Part shown: positions 26,107 to 33,835 of the stretch, piece by piece
Position numbering within the stretch: position 1 is the stretch's first letter
Layout: each line of letters starts with the position of its first letter
Assembly (NCBI RefSeq): GCF_026339955.1
Contig: NZ_JAPEPW010000001.1
Span: 3,188,501 to 3,252,500, forward strand
DNA: 64,000 bases
Reading direction: 5' to 3'
Source: Streptomyces sp. NBC_01549
Lineage (GTDB): Bacteria; Actinomycetota; Actinomycetes; Streptomycetales; Streptomycetaceae
Translations under genes and position numbers: made by a program
Notes under the pieces: model-generated
Database searches by the model: none
What the model saw: only the letters and a program-made list of their open reading frames with translations
Told to the model about the DNA's origin: nothing

Positions 26107-26571
26107 ATGTACCCCGACCACACCCACCAGGCGCCCGATCAGCGGGCCCTGGACGTCCACTACCCGACCCCGATACAGCCCGTCATCGCCGCACCCGCGC
26201 CGCTCGTTCCCGTCCAGCCGGGCACCATCCCGGCGGTGGCGAGCATCGTCCTGCCGGACGGGCGGGTCGTCACCGGCTACGCCATCGAGCCCGTCAAGGC
26301 CGAACCGGTCGCGACCCCGCCGGCCGTCTCCCGCGCGGCCGTGAACGTCGCCCTCGGGGGCGTCGGGTTCCTCGCGGTGTGCGGCGGACTGCTGCTGCTC
26401 ACCACGTTCATCACCGCCCTCACGGCGCTGATCACCCAGCTCATCACGCTCGCCGCCGTCATCTTCGGCGGCTGGATCGCTGTCCAGGTCTTCAGCGCGA
26501 GCGGCCACAAGGGCGGGACCACGGTCAATATCCGCAAGGCAGTCATCAAGCGGAACAAGTTCTACGGCTGA
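26107..26571 (+). CDS. AICE membrane protein (Spd-like), unknown function
   Basis: Protein of 154 residues from ATG 26107, preceded by GAAGGGA. A Pro-rich N-terminal region (about 1-85) precedes two hydrophobic helices (VALGGVGFLAVCGGLLLLTTFITAL and ITLAAVIFGGWIAVQVF). A short basic tail ends KAVIKRNKFYG. Position after the translocase suggests a spread or pore accessory. Confidence 0.7.
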   Translation: MYPDHTHQAPDQRALDVHYPTPIQPVIAAPAPLVPVQPGTIPAVASIVLPDGRVVTGYAIEPVKAEPVATPPAVSRAAVNVALGGVGFLAVCGGLLLLTTFITALTALITQLITLAAVIFGGWIAVQVFSASGHKGGTTVNIRKAVIKRNKFYG

Positions 26572-26586
26572 AAGGGCCCAACTCCC

Positions 26587-26877
26587 GTGCTCCGACTGCG
26601 TATCCAGCTCACCGACTGGCCCCGCCGCGCGCTGATCCTCACCGACACGCCCCGCCCCGACTGCCCGCGCTGCGAGGGAGCGGGCGGGGTCGCCTACGAC
26701 TACGGCGACCACAACGGCGAGTACGCCGGTACCGAGTGGGACCCCTGCACCTGCTGGAACGAGACCCACCGCTGGGTGCTCATGCCCCTGCCCCGTCGCC
26801 CCCGCTGGCTGCGCCGACGCTACGACGGCCGCGACCCGTGGGGCCCCGGCAGCTACAGCGACGAACCCCCGTTCTAG
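26587..26877 (+). CDS. small Cys-rich (zinc-finger-like) AICE protein
   Basis: Protein of 96 residues from GTG 26587. Seen: a basic N-terminus, a CPRCEGAGG motif (DnaJ-like zinc-finger half), a later CTCW pair, then RRPRWLRRRYDGRDPWGPG. Two Cys pairs about 26 residues apart could bind one zinc. Common in AICEs; function unknown. Confidence 0.68.
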   Translation: MLRLRIQLTDWPRRALILTDTPRPDCPRCEGAGGVAYDYGDHNGEYAGTEWDPCTCWNETHRWVLMPLPRRPRWLRRRYDGRDPWGPGSYSDEPPF

Positions 26878-26898
26878 ACCCACCCCGAAAGGAAGCCC

Positions 26899-27297
26899 AT
26901 GGCCACCGGCAGCACCGATCCCGTTCGGCATCCGCGTACGGCCGCTGACGCGGTCCGCGCCTTCAACCACGCCACCCTGTCCACCTTCGGCAAGGATCCC
27001 CAACTCGCCTACCCCGGCACCATCTACCGGACGCTCGCCGCGTTCACCACCCTCGCACGCGGCCTGCCGCAAGCCTTCGACCAGACCGGCACGGCCCTGG
27101 CCCGCCTGCACCAGACCGGACACCTCACCGCCGACCACGGCACCCCCACCCAGCACGCCGACGCCGTCTCCGTCGCCCTGCGGGAAGCCGAACACCACGC
27201 CACCGCCATGGCCCAGGCACTGGAACGCGCCCACAGCGCATCCGGCCCGCTCGGCTACTGCGGCCCGATCAACAACGACACCGACGACGACCTGTAG
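26899..27297 (+). CDS. hypothetical AICE protein
   Basis: Protein of 132 residues, mostly helical, with A-rich segments (RTAADAVRAFNHATLSTFG, YRTLAAFTTLARGLPQAFDQ, AEHHATAMAQALERAHSA). No TM or known motif. AAAGGAAG precedes the ATG. A strong hairpin (27305-27345) follows, ending this block before the replication genes. Confidence 0.7.
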   Translation: MATGSTDPVRHPRTAADAVRAFNHATLSTFGKDPQLAYPGTIYRTLAAFTTLARGLPQAFDQTGTALARLHQTGHLTADHGTPTQHADAVSVALREAEHHATAMAQALERAHSASGPLGYCGPINNDTDDDL

Positions 27298-27304
27298 CTA
27301 CGCC

Positions 27305-27345
27305 AAGGGCGGCCCCCCATTCCGCCAAGAACCGGGGCCGCCCTT
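27305..27345 (+). terminator. terminator between transfer and replication blocks
   Basis: AAGGGCGGCCCC pairs with GGGGCCGCCCTT across a 17-base loop. Located just after the stop at 27297 and 40 bp before the prim-pol gene. Confidence 0.7.
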
Positions 27346-27384
27346 GCCAACCAGTCCGCAACAGACCTGTTGGAGGTCTCCAGC

Positions 27385-28296
27385 ATGACCCAACCCACGG
27401 ACAACCGGCGAGAGGCCTTACTGACCGCCGCCCTGAACGCCGCTGAGCGCGGCTGGCACGTCTTCCCGCTGTTCCCCGCCACCAAGCGGCCCGCCCTGCA
27501 TGGGGAGGCATCCTGCTCGCGCGCCGGGGCGTGCGTCGACGGACACCGCAAGTGGGAGCAGCGGGCCACGACCGACCCGGACCGCATCCGCGCCACCTGG
27601 ACACACGCCCCGTTCAACGTCGGGATCGCCACCGGCCCTTCCGGGCTGCTCGTCGTCGACCTCGACATGCCCAAGCCCCACAGCAATGCGGACACGCCTG
27701 ACGGCGCGGCGACCTTCGGGGCGCTCTGCGAGCGCACCGGTCACGCCGTCCCCGACACCTACCGGACCCGGACCGCGAGCGGCGGCAGCCACCTCTACTT
27801 CACGGCGCCGACCGGGGTGCGGCTGGCCAACACGGCAGGAACCGTTGCCCCGTTGGTCGACACCCGCGCCTGGGGCGGCTACGTCGTCGCCGCGGGCAGC
27901 ATCACCCCCGCCGGACCCTACAAAGCCATCAGCGGCCCTGTAACGGCTTCTCTGCCCGCGTGGCTGCTGAGCATCCTGAAACCCGCCCCCGTACGCCCCA
28001 CAGGGCCGCTGAGGCTCCCCGCGGTCAACGGCAGCCGCGCGGCACTCGCCGCGCTGGAGCGGGAATGCGCCGTGGTGTCCGCAGCCCCGGAATCGAAGCG
28101 CAACATCACGCTGAACCGGTGCGCCTTCAAGGTGGGGCGGTTCGTCGCATGGGGCGACATCGCCCGGCACGTGGTGGAGGACGCCTTCCAAGCGGCTGGG
28201 GAGGCGCACGGACTCCCCGCTGCGGAGTGCCGGGCCACGATCCGCAGCGCACTGGACGGCTCCATCCGCAAAGCCCGTCCCCGGGATGCGGCATGA
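27385..28296 (+). CDS. bifunctional DNA primase/polymerase (prim-pol) replication protein
   Basis: AICE replication protein of 303 residues. N-terminal archaeo-eukaryotic prim-pol domain (about 10-190): AALNAAERGWHVFPL, a K-R-P-A substrate loop, FNVGIATGPSGLLVVDLDMPK (metal-binding D-x-D), RTASGGSHLYF (S-G-G-x-H), and VVAAGS. The C-terminal region is smaller. The start at 27385 has GGAGGT eight bases upstream. Codon 12 is TTA (27418-27420), a rare leucine codon in Streptomyces that needs the bldA tRNA. It overlaps the next gene by ATGA and works with the DUF3631 ATPase two genes on. Confidence 0.88.
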   Translation: MTQPTDNRREALLTAALNAAERGWHVFPLFPATKRPALHGEASCSRAGACVDGHRKWEQRATTDPDRIRATWTHAPFNVGIATGPSGLLVVDLDMPKPHSNADTPDGAATFGALCERTGHAVPDTYRTRTASGGSHLYFTAPTGVRLANTAGTVAPLVDTRAWGGYVVAAGSITPAGPYKAISGPVTASLPAWLLSILKPAPVRPTGPLRLPAVNGSRAALAALERECAVVSAAPESKRNITLNRCAFKVGRFVAWGDIARHVVEDAFQAAGEAHGLPAAECRATIRSALDGSIRKARPRDAA

Positions 28297-28643
28297 GCAC
28301 ACCAACCCATCCCCCCTTGGAAGGCCAACCCCGCGCGAAGGGGCCGAAGCCCGCCGAACTGGCCGCGCACCGCACGGCTGTGGGCGAGCCGAAGGGCGTC
28401 GCCGAAGGCGTCCCCATTGCTGTTCGCCCTGACCCGCAGCAGGGAGACGGCCGCTACCCCATCGCGTGGCTGCACATCTGCGCCCCGCGCGGCGCCGTTC
28501 CGACGGCCACCTCACGGTGCCTGTGCGGCAGGGACCGCAGCGCCGTCGGCCACACCCGCGTGCTCGCCCTGATCGACGACCACACCGCCCACCGCGACGA
28601 ATGCCCGATCCGGAGCTCCCAGGAAGGGAGGACCGCCGCATGA
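28293..28643 (+). CDS. small Cys/His-containing AICE protein
   Basis: Protein of 116 residues, overlapping genes on both sides (ATGA). C-terminal Cys/His residues (HICAPRGAVPT, RCLCGRDRSAVGH, HTAHRDECP) could bind one zinc. Located between primase and ATPase, so a replication accessory is possible. No family recognised. Confidence 0.68.
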   Translation: MSTPTHPPLEGQPRAKGPKPAELAAHRTAVGEPKGVAEGVPIAVRPDPQQGDGRYPIAWLHICAPRGAVPTATSRCLCGRDRSAVGHTRVLALIDDHTAHRDECPIRSSQEGRTAA

Positions 28644-29821
28644 CCCCCACCACCCCCGCGCCGTCCATCGACGGGGCCGCCCTGCTCAACGAGGTGGAAG
28701 CCTTCCACCGCCGCTTCAACGTCTTCCCCACGGAGGCCGCGTACGTCGCCGTCGCGCTGTGGGACGCGCACGCTCACCTGCTCGACTGCTTCGACTCCAC
28801 CCCGCGCCTGGCGTTCCTCTCTCCGGAACCAGGCTCGGGCAAGTCCCGCGCGTTGGAGATCGTGGAAACCCTCGTGCCGCGCCCCATGGTGGCCGTGAAC
28901 GCGTCCGCGCCGGCGCTCTTCCGCGCCGTGTCCGGACCGGACGGACGGCCGACGATCCTGTTTGACGAGATCGATACCGTCTTCGGTCCCAAGGCGGGGG
29001 ACAACGAGGAACTGCGTGGGTTCCTCAACGCAGGCCACCGCCGTACGGGTGTCACCTACCGGTGCGTCGGTGACAGTCAGACCGTGACGCCGTTCCCGTC
29101 CTACACGGCAGTCGCGGTCGCCGGACTCGGCTCGCTGCCGGACACGATCCTGACCCGCTCCGTGATCATCCGCATGCGACGCAGGGCCAGGAACGAGAAG
29201 GTCGAACCCTTCCGCGCCCGCCTCCATGAGCAGGAAGGCGCCGCCCTGCGCGACCGTCTTGCCGCATGGGCGGAGCAGGCGCGCGGATGGGTCATGGGCG
29301 CGTGGCCGGAGATGCCCGAGGGTGTCACCGATCGCCCCGCCGACGTTTGGGAGCCCTTGCTCGCCATCGCGGATGCCGTCGGGGGCGACTGGCCCGAGCG
29401 GGCCCGCGAAGCCTGCGTGATCCTGGTCAAGGCCTCCCAGCTCAGTGACAAGGGCAGTCTCGGTGTGCGACTGCTGACCGACCTGCGCGATCACATCATG
29501 GTCGGTGTCGACCGCCTGCCCACCGTCGCCGTCCTTGACCGCCTCAACTCCCTCGACGACGCGCCATGGGCCGACCTCAACGGCAAACCGCTCGACAACC
29601 GGCGCCTTTCCCGGATGCTCGGGGAGTACGTCACCGCCGACGGGGACCCCATCGCCTCACGGAACATGCGCACCTCCGGGGGCATCCTCAAGGGCTACTA
29701 CAGCGTCGACCTTCACGACGCGTGGCAGCGCTACTGCCCGCCCCCTCCGGTGACCGCTCCTGAAAGTGCGCTACATCCGCTTCAGCCGCTACTGCCCAGC
29801 TCAGAGGGCACAGCCGCGTAG
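28640..29821 (+). CDS. DUF3631 ATPase/helicase-like replication protein
   Basis: Protein of 393 residues. Walker A-type SPEPGSGKSRALEI near 59, Walker B ILFDEIDTVFG near 98-108, then TYRCVGDSQTVTPFPSYTAVAVAGLG. DUF3631 follows with WADLNGKPLDNRRLSRMLGEY and GYYSVDLHDAWQRY at the C-terminus. Such ATPases accompany prim-pol proteins in AICEs and act as the replicative helicase by inference. The last 60 bp run into the inverted repeat at 29764-29984. Start ATG 28640 overlaps the previous stop. Confidence 0.87.
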   Translation: MTPTTPAPSIDGAALLNEVEAFHRRFNVFPTEAAYVAVALWDAHAHLLDCFDSTPRLAFLSPEPGSGKSRALEIVETLVPRPMVAVNASAPALFRAVSGPDGRPTILFDEIDTVFGPKAGDNEELRGFLNAGHRRTGVTYRCVGDSQTVTPFPSYTAVAVAGLGSLPDTILTRSVIIRMRRRARNEKVEPFRARLHEQEGAALRDRLAAWAEQARGWVMGAWPEMPEGVTDRPADVWEPLLAIADAVGGDWPERAREACVILVKASQLSDKGSLGVRLLTDLRDHIMVGVDRLPTVAVLDRLNSLDDAPWADLNGKPLDNRRLSRMLGEYVTADGDPIASRNMRTSGGILKGYYSVDLHDAWQRYCPPPPVTAPESALHPLQPLLPSSEGTAA

Positions 29822-29984
29822 CGGCAGACACCGATGTAGCGGCTACACGCGCCTCCGCCACAGGCCCGGCACGCCCCGAGCGAGCCGGACCCGGAACGTG
29901 TCGTAGCCGCTACATCCCACCCCTCCGCTACACAAAACACGCCGCTGACCTGCGATGTAGCGGCGAAGCGGATGTAGCGCACTT
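29764..29984. repeat. long inverted repeat with GATGTAGCG iterons (candidate AICE origin or int/xis control)
   Basis: Arms 29764-29791 and 29958-29984 are complementary over 27 of 28 positions. Within 221 bp the word GATGTAGCG occurs five times (plus: 29833, 29954, 29971; minus: 29769-29777, 29908-29916). Two of them extend to a matching 14-mer in opposite orientations (29833-29846 and 29903-29916). The left arm lies in the 3' end of the DUF3631 gene. It sits between replication and xis/int genes. Function inferred as iteron-type binding site. Confidence 0.7.
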
Positions 29985-30054
29985 CTGAGAACGGGGCCAG
30001 AGAGGCCCCTCCCCCCTCCTCTCCCCCCATCGAGAGACGAAGGAGAGCCACGGA

Positions 30055-30285
30055 ATGCACACGGCCCAGATTGCTGCCGCCGTAGATCCAACGCTCGCAC
30101 TGCTGACTGTTGAGGAAGCCGCCCGTCGCCTCCAGATCGGCCGGACTGTCTGCTATCGGCTCATCAGCTCGGGAGAGCTGGAGTCCATCACCGTCGGCCA
30201 CCTCCGCCGAGTGCCCGCCGACGCTGTGCCTGAGTTCGTTGCCCGCCGCCGCACGCACCATCGCCCCGCCCATATCGCAGCCTGA
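30055..30285 (+). CDS. xis: excisionase-like HTH protein (Xis)
   Basis: Small MerR/excisionase-type DNA-binding protein of 76 residues. LLTVEEAARRLQIGRTVCYRLISSGELESITVGHLRRVPADAVPEFVARR is the standard excisionase HTH with the I-G-R turn and wing. It lies 11 bp upstream of the integrase and just after the GATGTAGCG repeat cluster, so it is the likely Xis partner of the integrase. Confidence 0.87.
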   Translation: MHTAQIAAAVDPTLALLTVEEAARRLQIGRTVCYRLISSGELESITVGHLRRVPADAVPEFVARRRTHHRPAHIAA

Positions 30286-30296
30286 GGAGCCTACGC

Positions 30297-31580
30297 ATGG
30301 CAGAAGAGACCAACAGCCGGCGCACTCGACAGCCCAACGGCCGATCCTCGATCTACTTCGGCAAGGATGGGAAGTGGCACGGCCGCGTCACCGTCGGCAT
30401 CCGGGACGACGGCACGCCGGACCGCCGCCACGTGGAACGCAAGACCCGCGCTGAGGTGACGACGGCGGTCCGCGAACTGGAGAAGCAGCGCGACGGCGGG
30501 ACCGTCCGGAAGGCTGGCCGTGCCTGGACGGTAAAGACCTGGCTGACGCACTGGATCGAGAACATCGCCCCGTTGGCCGTGAACGAGAACACGATGGTGG
30601 GCTATGGGGTTGCGGTGCGAACGCACCTGATCCCCGCTCTCGGGGGTCACCGGCTGGACAAGCTGGGACCCGAGCACATCGAGCGGTTCTACGGGAGCAT
30701 GCAGGCTGACGGACGGAAAGCCGGGACGATTCATCAGATTCACCGGACCTTCCGCACAGCGTTGAATGAGGCTGTGCGGCGTGGGCACCTCACGCGCAAT
30801 CCGGTGCAGCTTGCCAAGGCTCCCCGGGTGAGCGAGGAAGAGATCGAGCCGTACAACGTCGCAGAGGTTCAACGGTTGCTGCGTACGGCGGACGACCGCC
30901 GGAACTCCGCCCGCTGGGCCGTCGCCCTCGCCCTCGGACTCCGACAGGGTGAAGCCCTCGGACTCAAGTGGACGGATGTCGACCTGGAACGGGGCATCCT
31001 GATGGTCCGTCGGAGCAGGCGCCGGCCGCGCTACGCCCACGGATGCGGCGACACCTGCGGGAGGAAAGCCGGGTACTGCCCGCAGCGTCAGCGGACCAAC
31101 CCGGAGACGGCCGACACGAAGTCCCGCGCGGGACGGCGGGCGGTCGGACTTCCCGGACAGCTTGTAGACCTGCTGCGGACCCACCAGACCAAGCAGCAGG
31201 CCGAACGCGCGGCGGCCGGTGACGACTGGACGGATGAGGGCTGGCTCTTTGCGACGCTCACCGGTCGGGGCACGTCACCCCGAACGGATTACGACGACTG
31301 GAAGGAACTCCTGGACGACGCGAAGGTGCGGGACGGTCGGCTGCACGATGCCCGGCACACCGCCGCCACGGTCCTGCTGATCCTCGGAGTCTCCGAACGG
31401 GCCGTCATGGGGCTCATGGGATGGTCGACCACGGCCATGGCTGCGCGGTACCAGCACATGGTGGACTCCGTCCGGAGCGACGTGGCCAGGCAGGTTGACG
31501 GGCTCATCTGGAAGCCGGACGGAGACGGGCCGGAAGACGATGACGACGGTCATGCTGGGACGCTCGTGACAGTCAACTGA
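30297..31580 (+). CDS. int: tyrosine-type site-specific integrase
   Basis: Integrase of 427 residues. The arm-binding N-terminus (NGRSSIYFGKDGKWHGRVTVGIRDDG) and SAM-like core-binding domain (about 75-175) precede the catalytic domain: first Arg in ALALGLRQGEALGL near 217, H-D-A-R-H near 348-352, and the nucleophile Tyr near 384 in a MAARYQHM segment. A Cys-rich insertion (CGDTCGRKAGYC) is typical of actinobacterial AICE integrases. It should recombine the 55-bp att sites. Strong terminator at 31589-31612. Confidence 0.93.
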   Translation: MAEETNSRRTRQPNGRSSIYFGKDGKWHGRVTVGIRDDGTPDRRHVERKTRAEVTTAVRELEKQRDGGTVRKAGRAWTVKTWLTHWIENIAPLAVNENTMVGYGVAVRTHLIPALGGHRLDKLGPEHIERFYGSMQADGRKAGTIHQIHRTFRTALNEAVRRGHLTRNPVQLAKAPRVSEEEIEPYNVAEVQRLLRTADDRRNSARWAVALALGLRQGEALGLKWTDVDLERGILMVRRSRRRPRYAHGCGDTCGRKAGYCPQRQRTNPETADTKSRAGRRAVGLPGQLVDLLRTHQTKQQAERAAAGDDWTDEGWLFATLTGRGTSPRTDYDDWKELLDDAKVRDGRLHDARHTAATVLLILGVSERAVMGLMGWSTTAMAARYQHMVDSVRSDVARQVDGLIWKPDGDGPEDDDDGHAGTLVTVN

Positions 31581-31588
31581 CCTTGTGA

Positions 31589-31612
31589 AGGGGGGCCGCA
31601 AGCGGCCCCCCT
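31589..31612 (+). terminator. terminator after int
   Basis: AGGGGGGCCGC (31589-31599) pairs perfectly with GCGGCCCCCCT (31602-31612) with a two-base loop, 9 bp after the int stop. Confidence 0.85.
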
Positions 31613-31862
31613 CGGTATTTATGGCAACCGGCGCCGCACAGTGCTGGTGATCGGCATCCTGCTGTCATGGATGAGGGAATTGTTGCGCTCGTCACAGCGG
31701 GCGTCGGACTGGTGGGCGCGATTGGCGGCGCAGCCATTGGTGGCATCGCGGCGGCGCGAGGAGCCCGTATCGGGGCCGAGACGGCGGCAAGGGCGACAGC
31801 GAAGCAGGTGCACGATCAAGCAGCCGTGGATCATGGGCATTGGCTTCGTGATCAGCGGCTAG

Positions 31863-33307
31863 TAGGGCTTTGTTAGGTCCTGTGGTGGGGTTCGGGTGTG
31901 GGGGCGGGGTGGCCGCATATCGAGCAGGCGCCGGTCCAGGTGGCCAGGATCTTCTGTAACGCGCGCAGAACCGCGTAGAGGGTCAGGCCGGCGCAGGGAC
32001 TTTTGGGTCGAGGCGGAGCATGGTGCAGAAGGCCTGGGCGAGGGCGGCCAGGGTCACGTGCCGGTGCCAGCCGAGGTAGCTGCGGCCTTCGAAGTGGTCC
32101 AGGCCGAGGCCGTCCTTGAGCTCACGGTAGTCGTGCTCGACCCGCCAGCGGATCTTGGCGATACGGACGAGTTCGCGTAGCGGGGTGCCGGCGGGCAGGG
32201 TGGAGAGCCAGTAGTCGGTGGGCTCGGCGGCGCCGGGTGGCCATTCGGCCAGCAGCCAGCACTCGGGCAGACTGCCGTCCAGGTCACGGGGGATGTCGCG
32301 GTTGGCCGGGCGCACGCGCATGGCCACGAAGCGCGAGCGCATGTCGGCCCGTGGGTTGCGCGGACCGCTCTTGGTGCCCTGGCGCCAGGTGACGGTGCGG
32401 GCGGCGCCCCGCCCGGCGGCCAGGACGAGGTCACGCAGGGTGCTGTGCGGCATCGGGTAGGCGGGCCGGGGCGGGCGGCCGCGGCCGCTGTAGGGCGGAC
32501 GCTCGGGCAACGCCTCACCGGGGTAGGCGGTGGTGGTTCCTTTGACGGCGACCGCGTAGGCGAGACCGCGTTCGGTCAGGCCCAGGCGGAAGCCGGTGGC
32601 ATCGCCGTAACCGGCATCGGCGACCACCGGCAGACCGGGCAGTTCCCACTGGCCGCGGACCTCGTCGAGCATCTCCAGCGCCTGGCGCCACTTCTCCTTG
32701 TGGCGGACCTGGTCGGGGATGCCCGCCCGCTGGCGGCGTCGGCGGATCGCCTCGGCCAGCAGCGGGTCGTCCCCGGATGCGGCGTCGTCCCAGCTGTCGG
32801 GGATGAACAGCCGCCAGTTGACGGCCGCTGAGGCGTGGTCGCTGACCAAGTTGACACTGACCGCTATCTGGCAGTTTCCGCGCTTGCCCAAGGCGCCGCA
32901 GTACATCCGGGCCACCCCAGGGGAGTCGTACCCGTCCTTTGGGAAGCCCGTGTCGTCGATCGCATACGCCTCCGGGGTGATGTGCGCCGCTGCCCACCGC
33001 GAGACCCGGCGCCGCACCTCGACGTAGTCCCAGGTGGAGGAGGAGATGAACTGCTGCAGCTGCTGGTGGTCCACGCCCAGACGCTCGGCCATCGGCTGCA
33101 TCGACTTGCGCTTGCCGTCCAGCATCAGCCCACGCACGTACAGCTCGCCCTTGGCCCGCTGGTCCCGGCGTTTCACCGTGCCGAGCATCTCGGCTGCGAA
33201 CGCCTCCAAGCGGGGGCGGATCTCGTCCATCTCCTCAGGTGTCACACCTGACAGGACATCACGAGACTACCTCGGAACGATCAACCAGGGTACGTAACAA
33301 AGCCCTA
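31863..33307 (-). mobile_element. insertion sequence of the IS701 type, 1,445 bp
   Basis: Perfect 13-bp terminal inverted repeats TAGGGCTTTGTTA (31863-31875) and TAACAAAGCCCTA (33295-33307), flanked by CTAG duplicates (31859-31862, 33308-33311). CTAG is the target pattern expected for IS701 elements. One intact transposase gene. Precise reconstruction of the host ORF confirms both ends. Confidence 0.93.
31983..33245 (-). CDS. IS701-family transposase (DDE)
   Basis: Transposase of 420 residues. Seen: N-terminal LEAFAAEMLGTVKRRDQRAKGELYVRGLMLDGKRKSMQPMAERLG (IS701 hallmark, region about 12-55), YAIDDTGFPKDG with a catalytic Asp, VVADAGYGDATGFR with the second Asp, and C-terminal RIAKIRWRVEHDYRELKDGLGLDHFEGRSY carrying the Glu of the W-x2-E-x3-R-E-L-K-D motif. 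Length is normal for the family and no frameshift is seen, so it is probably active. Confidence 0.93.
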   Translation of the reverse strand: MTPEEMDEIRPRLEAFAAEMLGTVKRRDQRAKGELYVRGLMLDGKRKSMQPMAERLGVDHQQLQQFISSSTWDYVEVRRRVSRWAAAHITPEAYAIDDTGFPKDGYDSPGVARMYCGALGKRGNCQIAVSVNLVSDHASAAVNWRLFIPDSWDDAASGDDPLLAEAIRRRRQRAGIPDQVRHKEKWRQALEMLDEVRGQWELPGLPVVADAGYGDATGFRLGLTERGLAYAVAVKGTTTAYPGEALPERPPYSGRGRPPRPAYPMPHSTLRDLVLAAGRGAARTVTWRQGTKSGPRNPRADMRSRFVAMRVRPANRDIPRDLDGSLPECWLLAEWPPGAAEPTDYWLSTLPAGTPLRELVRIAKIRWRVEHDYRELKDGLGLDHFEGRSYLGWHRHVTLAALAQAFCTMLRLDPKVPAPA

Positions 33308-33712
33308 CTAGAGGCCTACAGGTCAATGCTGGCTGCATACGAGGCCTACGGAGTGGCTGCGACTGCGGTGCAGCGCTTGCTTGAGCATCGCGAGAGTGAG
33401 GTGGGCAACCCCGAACTGGACAACGTGGGGTCGTCGGCCACCGCTGTCCTGCGCGCCTACTTCTCTATCCGCCTGTTGGGGCCGGAGGCGGTCAAGGGGA
33501 AGGCGCTGCAACTCCGGCTGAAGGTAGACGAGCATGTCGAGAGTCTCGCCGCATGGGCGGGCGCCTTTCTGCGTGCTGACGAGTCAGACATGGAGGAGGC
33601 ACAGGCCCGCGCGAATACGCTGCGTAGAGAGATAGCCCGCCTGCATAGCGACTTTGTGACCGCAGGTACTGGCGTCATCGCCGACATCGCACCGTCTGCG
33701 GCGCAGGCCAAC

Positions 33713-33732
33713 TGAGACGGAAACTGAGACGG
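33713..33732 (+). repeat. right copy of end repeat TGAGACGG pair
   Basis: Exact copy of the 20-mer at 18948-18967, beginning in the stop region of the cargo gene and 48 bp inside attR. Its stop codon is formed by the first TGA. Confidence 0.7.
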
Positions 33733-33740
33733 AGGATGTA

Positions 33741-33773
33741 CGAAGGGTCCGGCTCGATGAGCCGGACCCTTCG
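33741..33773 (-). terminator. AICE-supplied terminator for the reconstituted tRNA-Ser
   Basis: Perfect 15-bp stem CGAAGGGTCCGGCTC (33741-33755) with its complement (33759-33773), 9 bp past the tRNA 3' end. Its outer sequence resembles the displaced original terminator at 18753-18782. Confidence 0.8.
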
Positions 33774-33780
33774 TCTACCT

Positions 33781-33835
33781 GCGGTAGCGGAGGGATTTGA
33801 ACCCTCGGTGACTTGCGCCACACTCGCTTTCGAGG
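33781..33835 (-). repeat. attR: 55-bp direct repeat in the intact tRNA-Ser
   Basis: Identical to 18787-18841. It covers the tRNA 3' end to just past the anticodon stem, so the integrated element restores a full tRNA gene. Confidence 0.93.

Larger units (their letters stand above)
31667..33715 (+). pseudogene. AICE cargo gene split by an IS701-type element
   Basis: The 5' part (31667-31862) encodes MDEGIVALVTAGVGLVGAIG, a Gly/Ala-rich membrane helix with GAIGGAAIGG repeats, then polar sequence to RDQRL. The 3' part (33312-33715) continues EAYRSMLAAYEAYG and runs through a helical domain to QAN. Removing the IS and one CTAG duplicate joins RDQRL directly to EAYRS in frame, giving one protein of about 200 residues. 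Function unknown: an N-terminal membrane helix and a cytosolic coiled-coil domain. The split makes full-length protein impossible. Confidence 0.85.
18787..33835. mobile_element. actinomycete integrative and conjugative element (AICE) in tRNA-Ser(CGA)
   Basis: Bounded by perfect 55-bp direct repeats (18787-18841 and 33781-33835) that contain the 3' half of tRNA-Ser. Contents in order: GNAT and GntR genes (left-facing), transfer operon with an FtsK/TraB-type translocase, prim-pol and DUF3631 replication genes, iteron region, xis, tyrosine integrase, and a cargo gene split by an IS. This is the architecture of pSAM2-like AICEs that move as double-stranded DNA. Length is about 15.0 kb counting one att copy, 13.5 kb without the IS. 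All key genes look intact, so it may be mobile. Confidence 0.93.
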
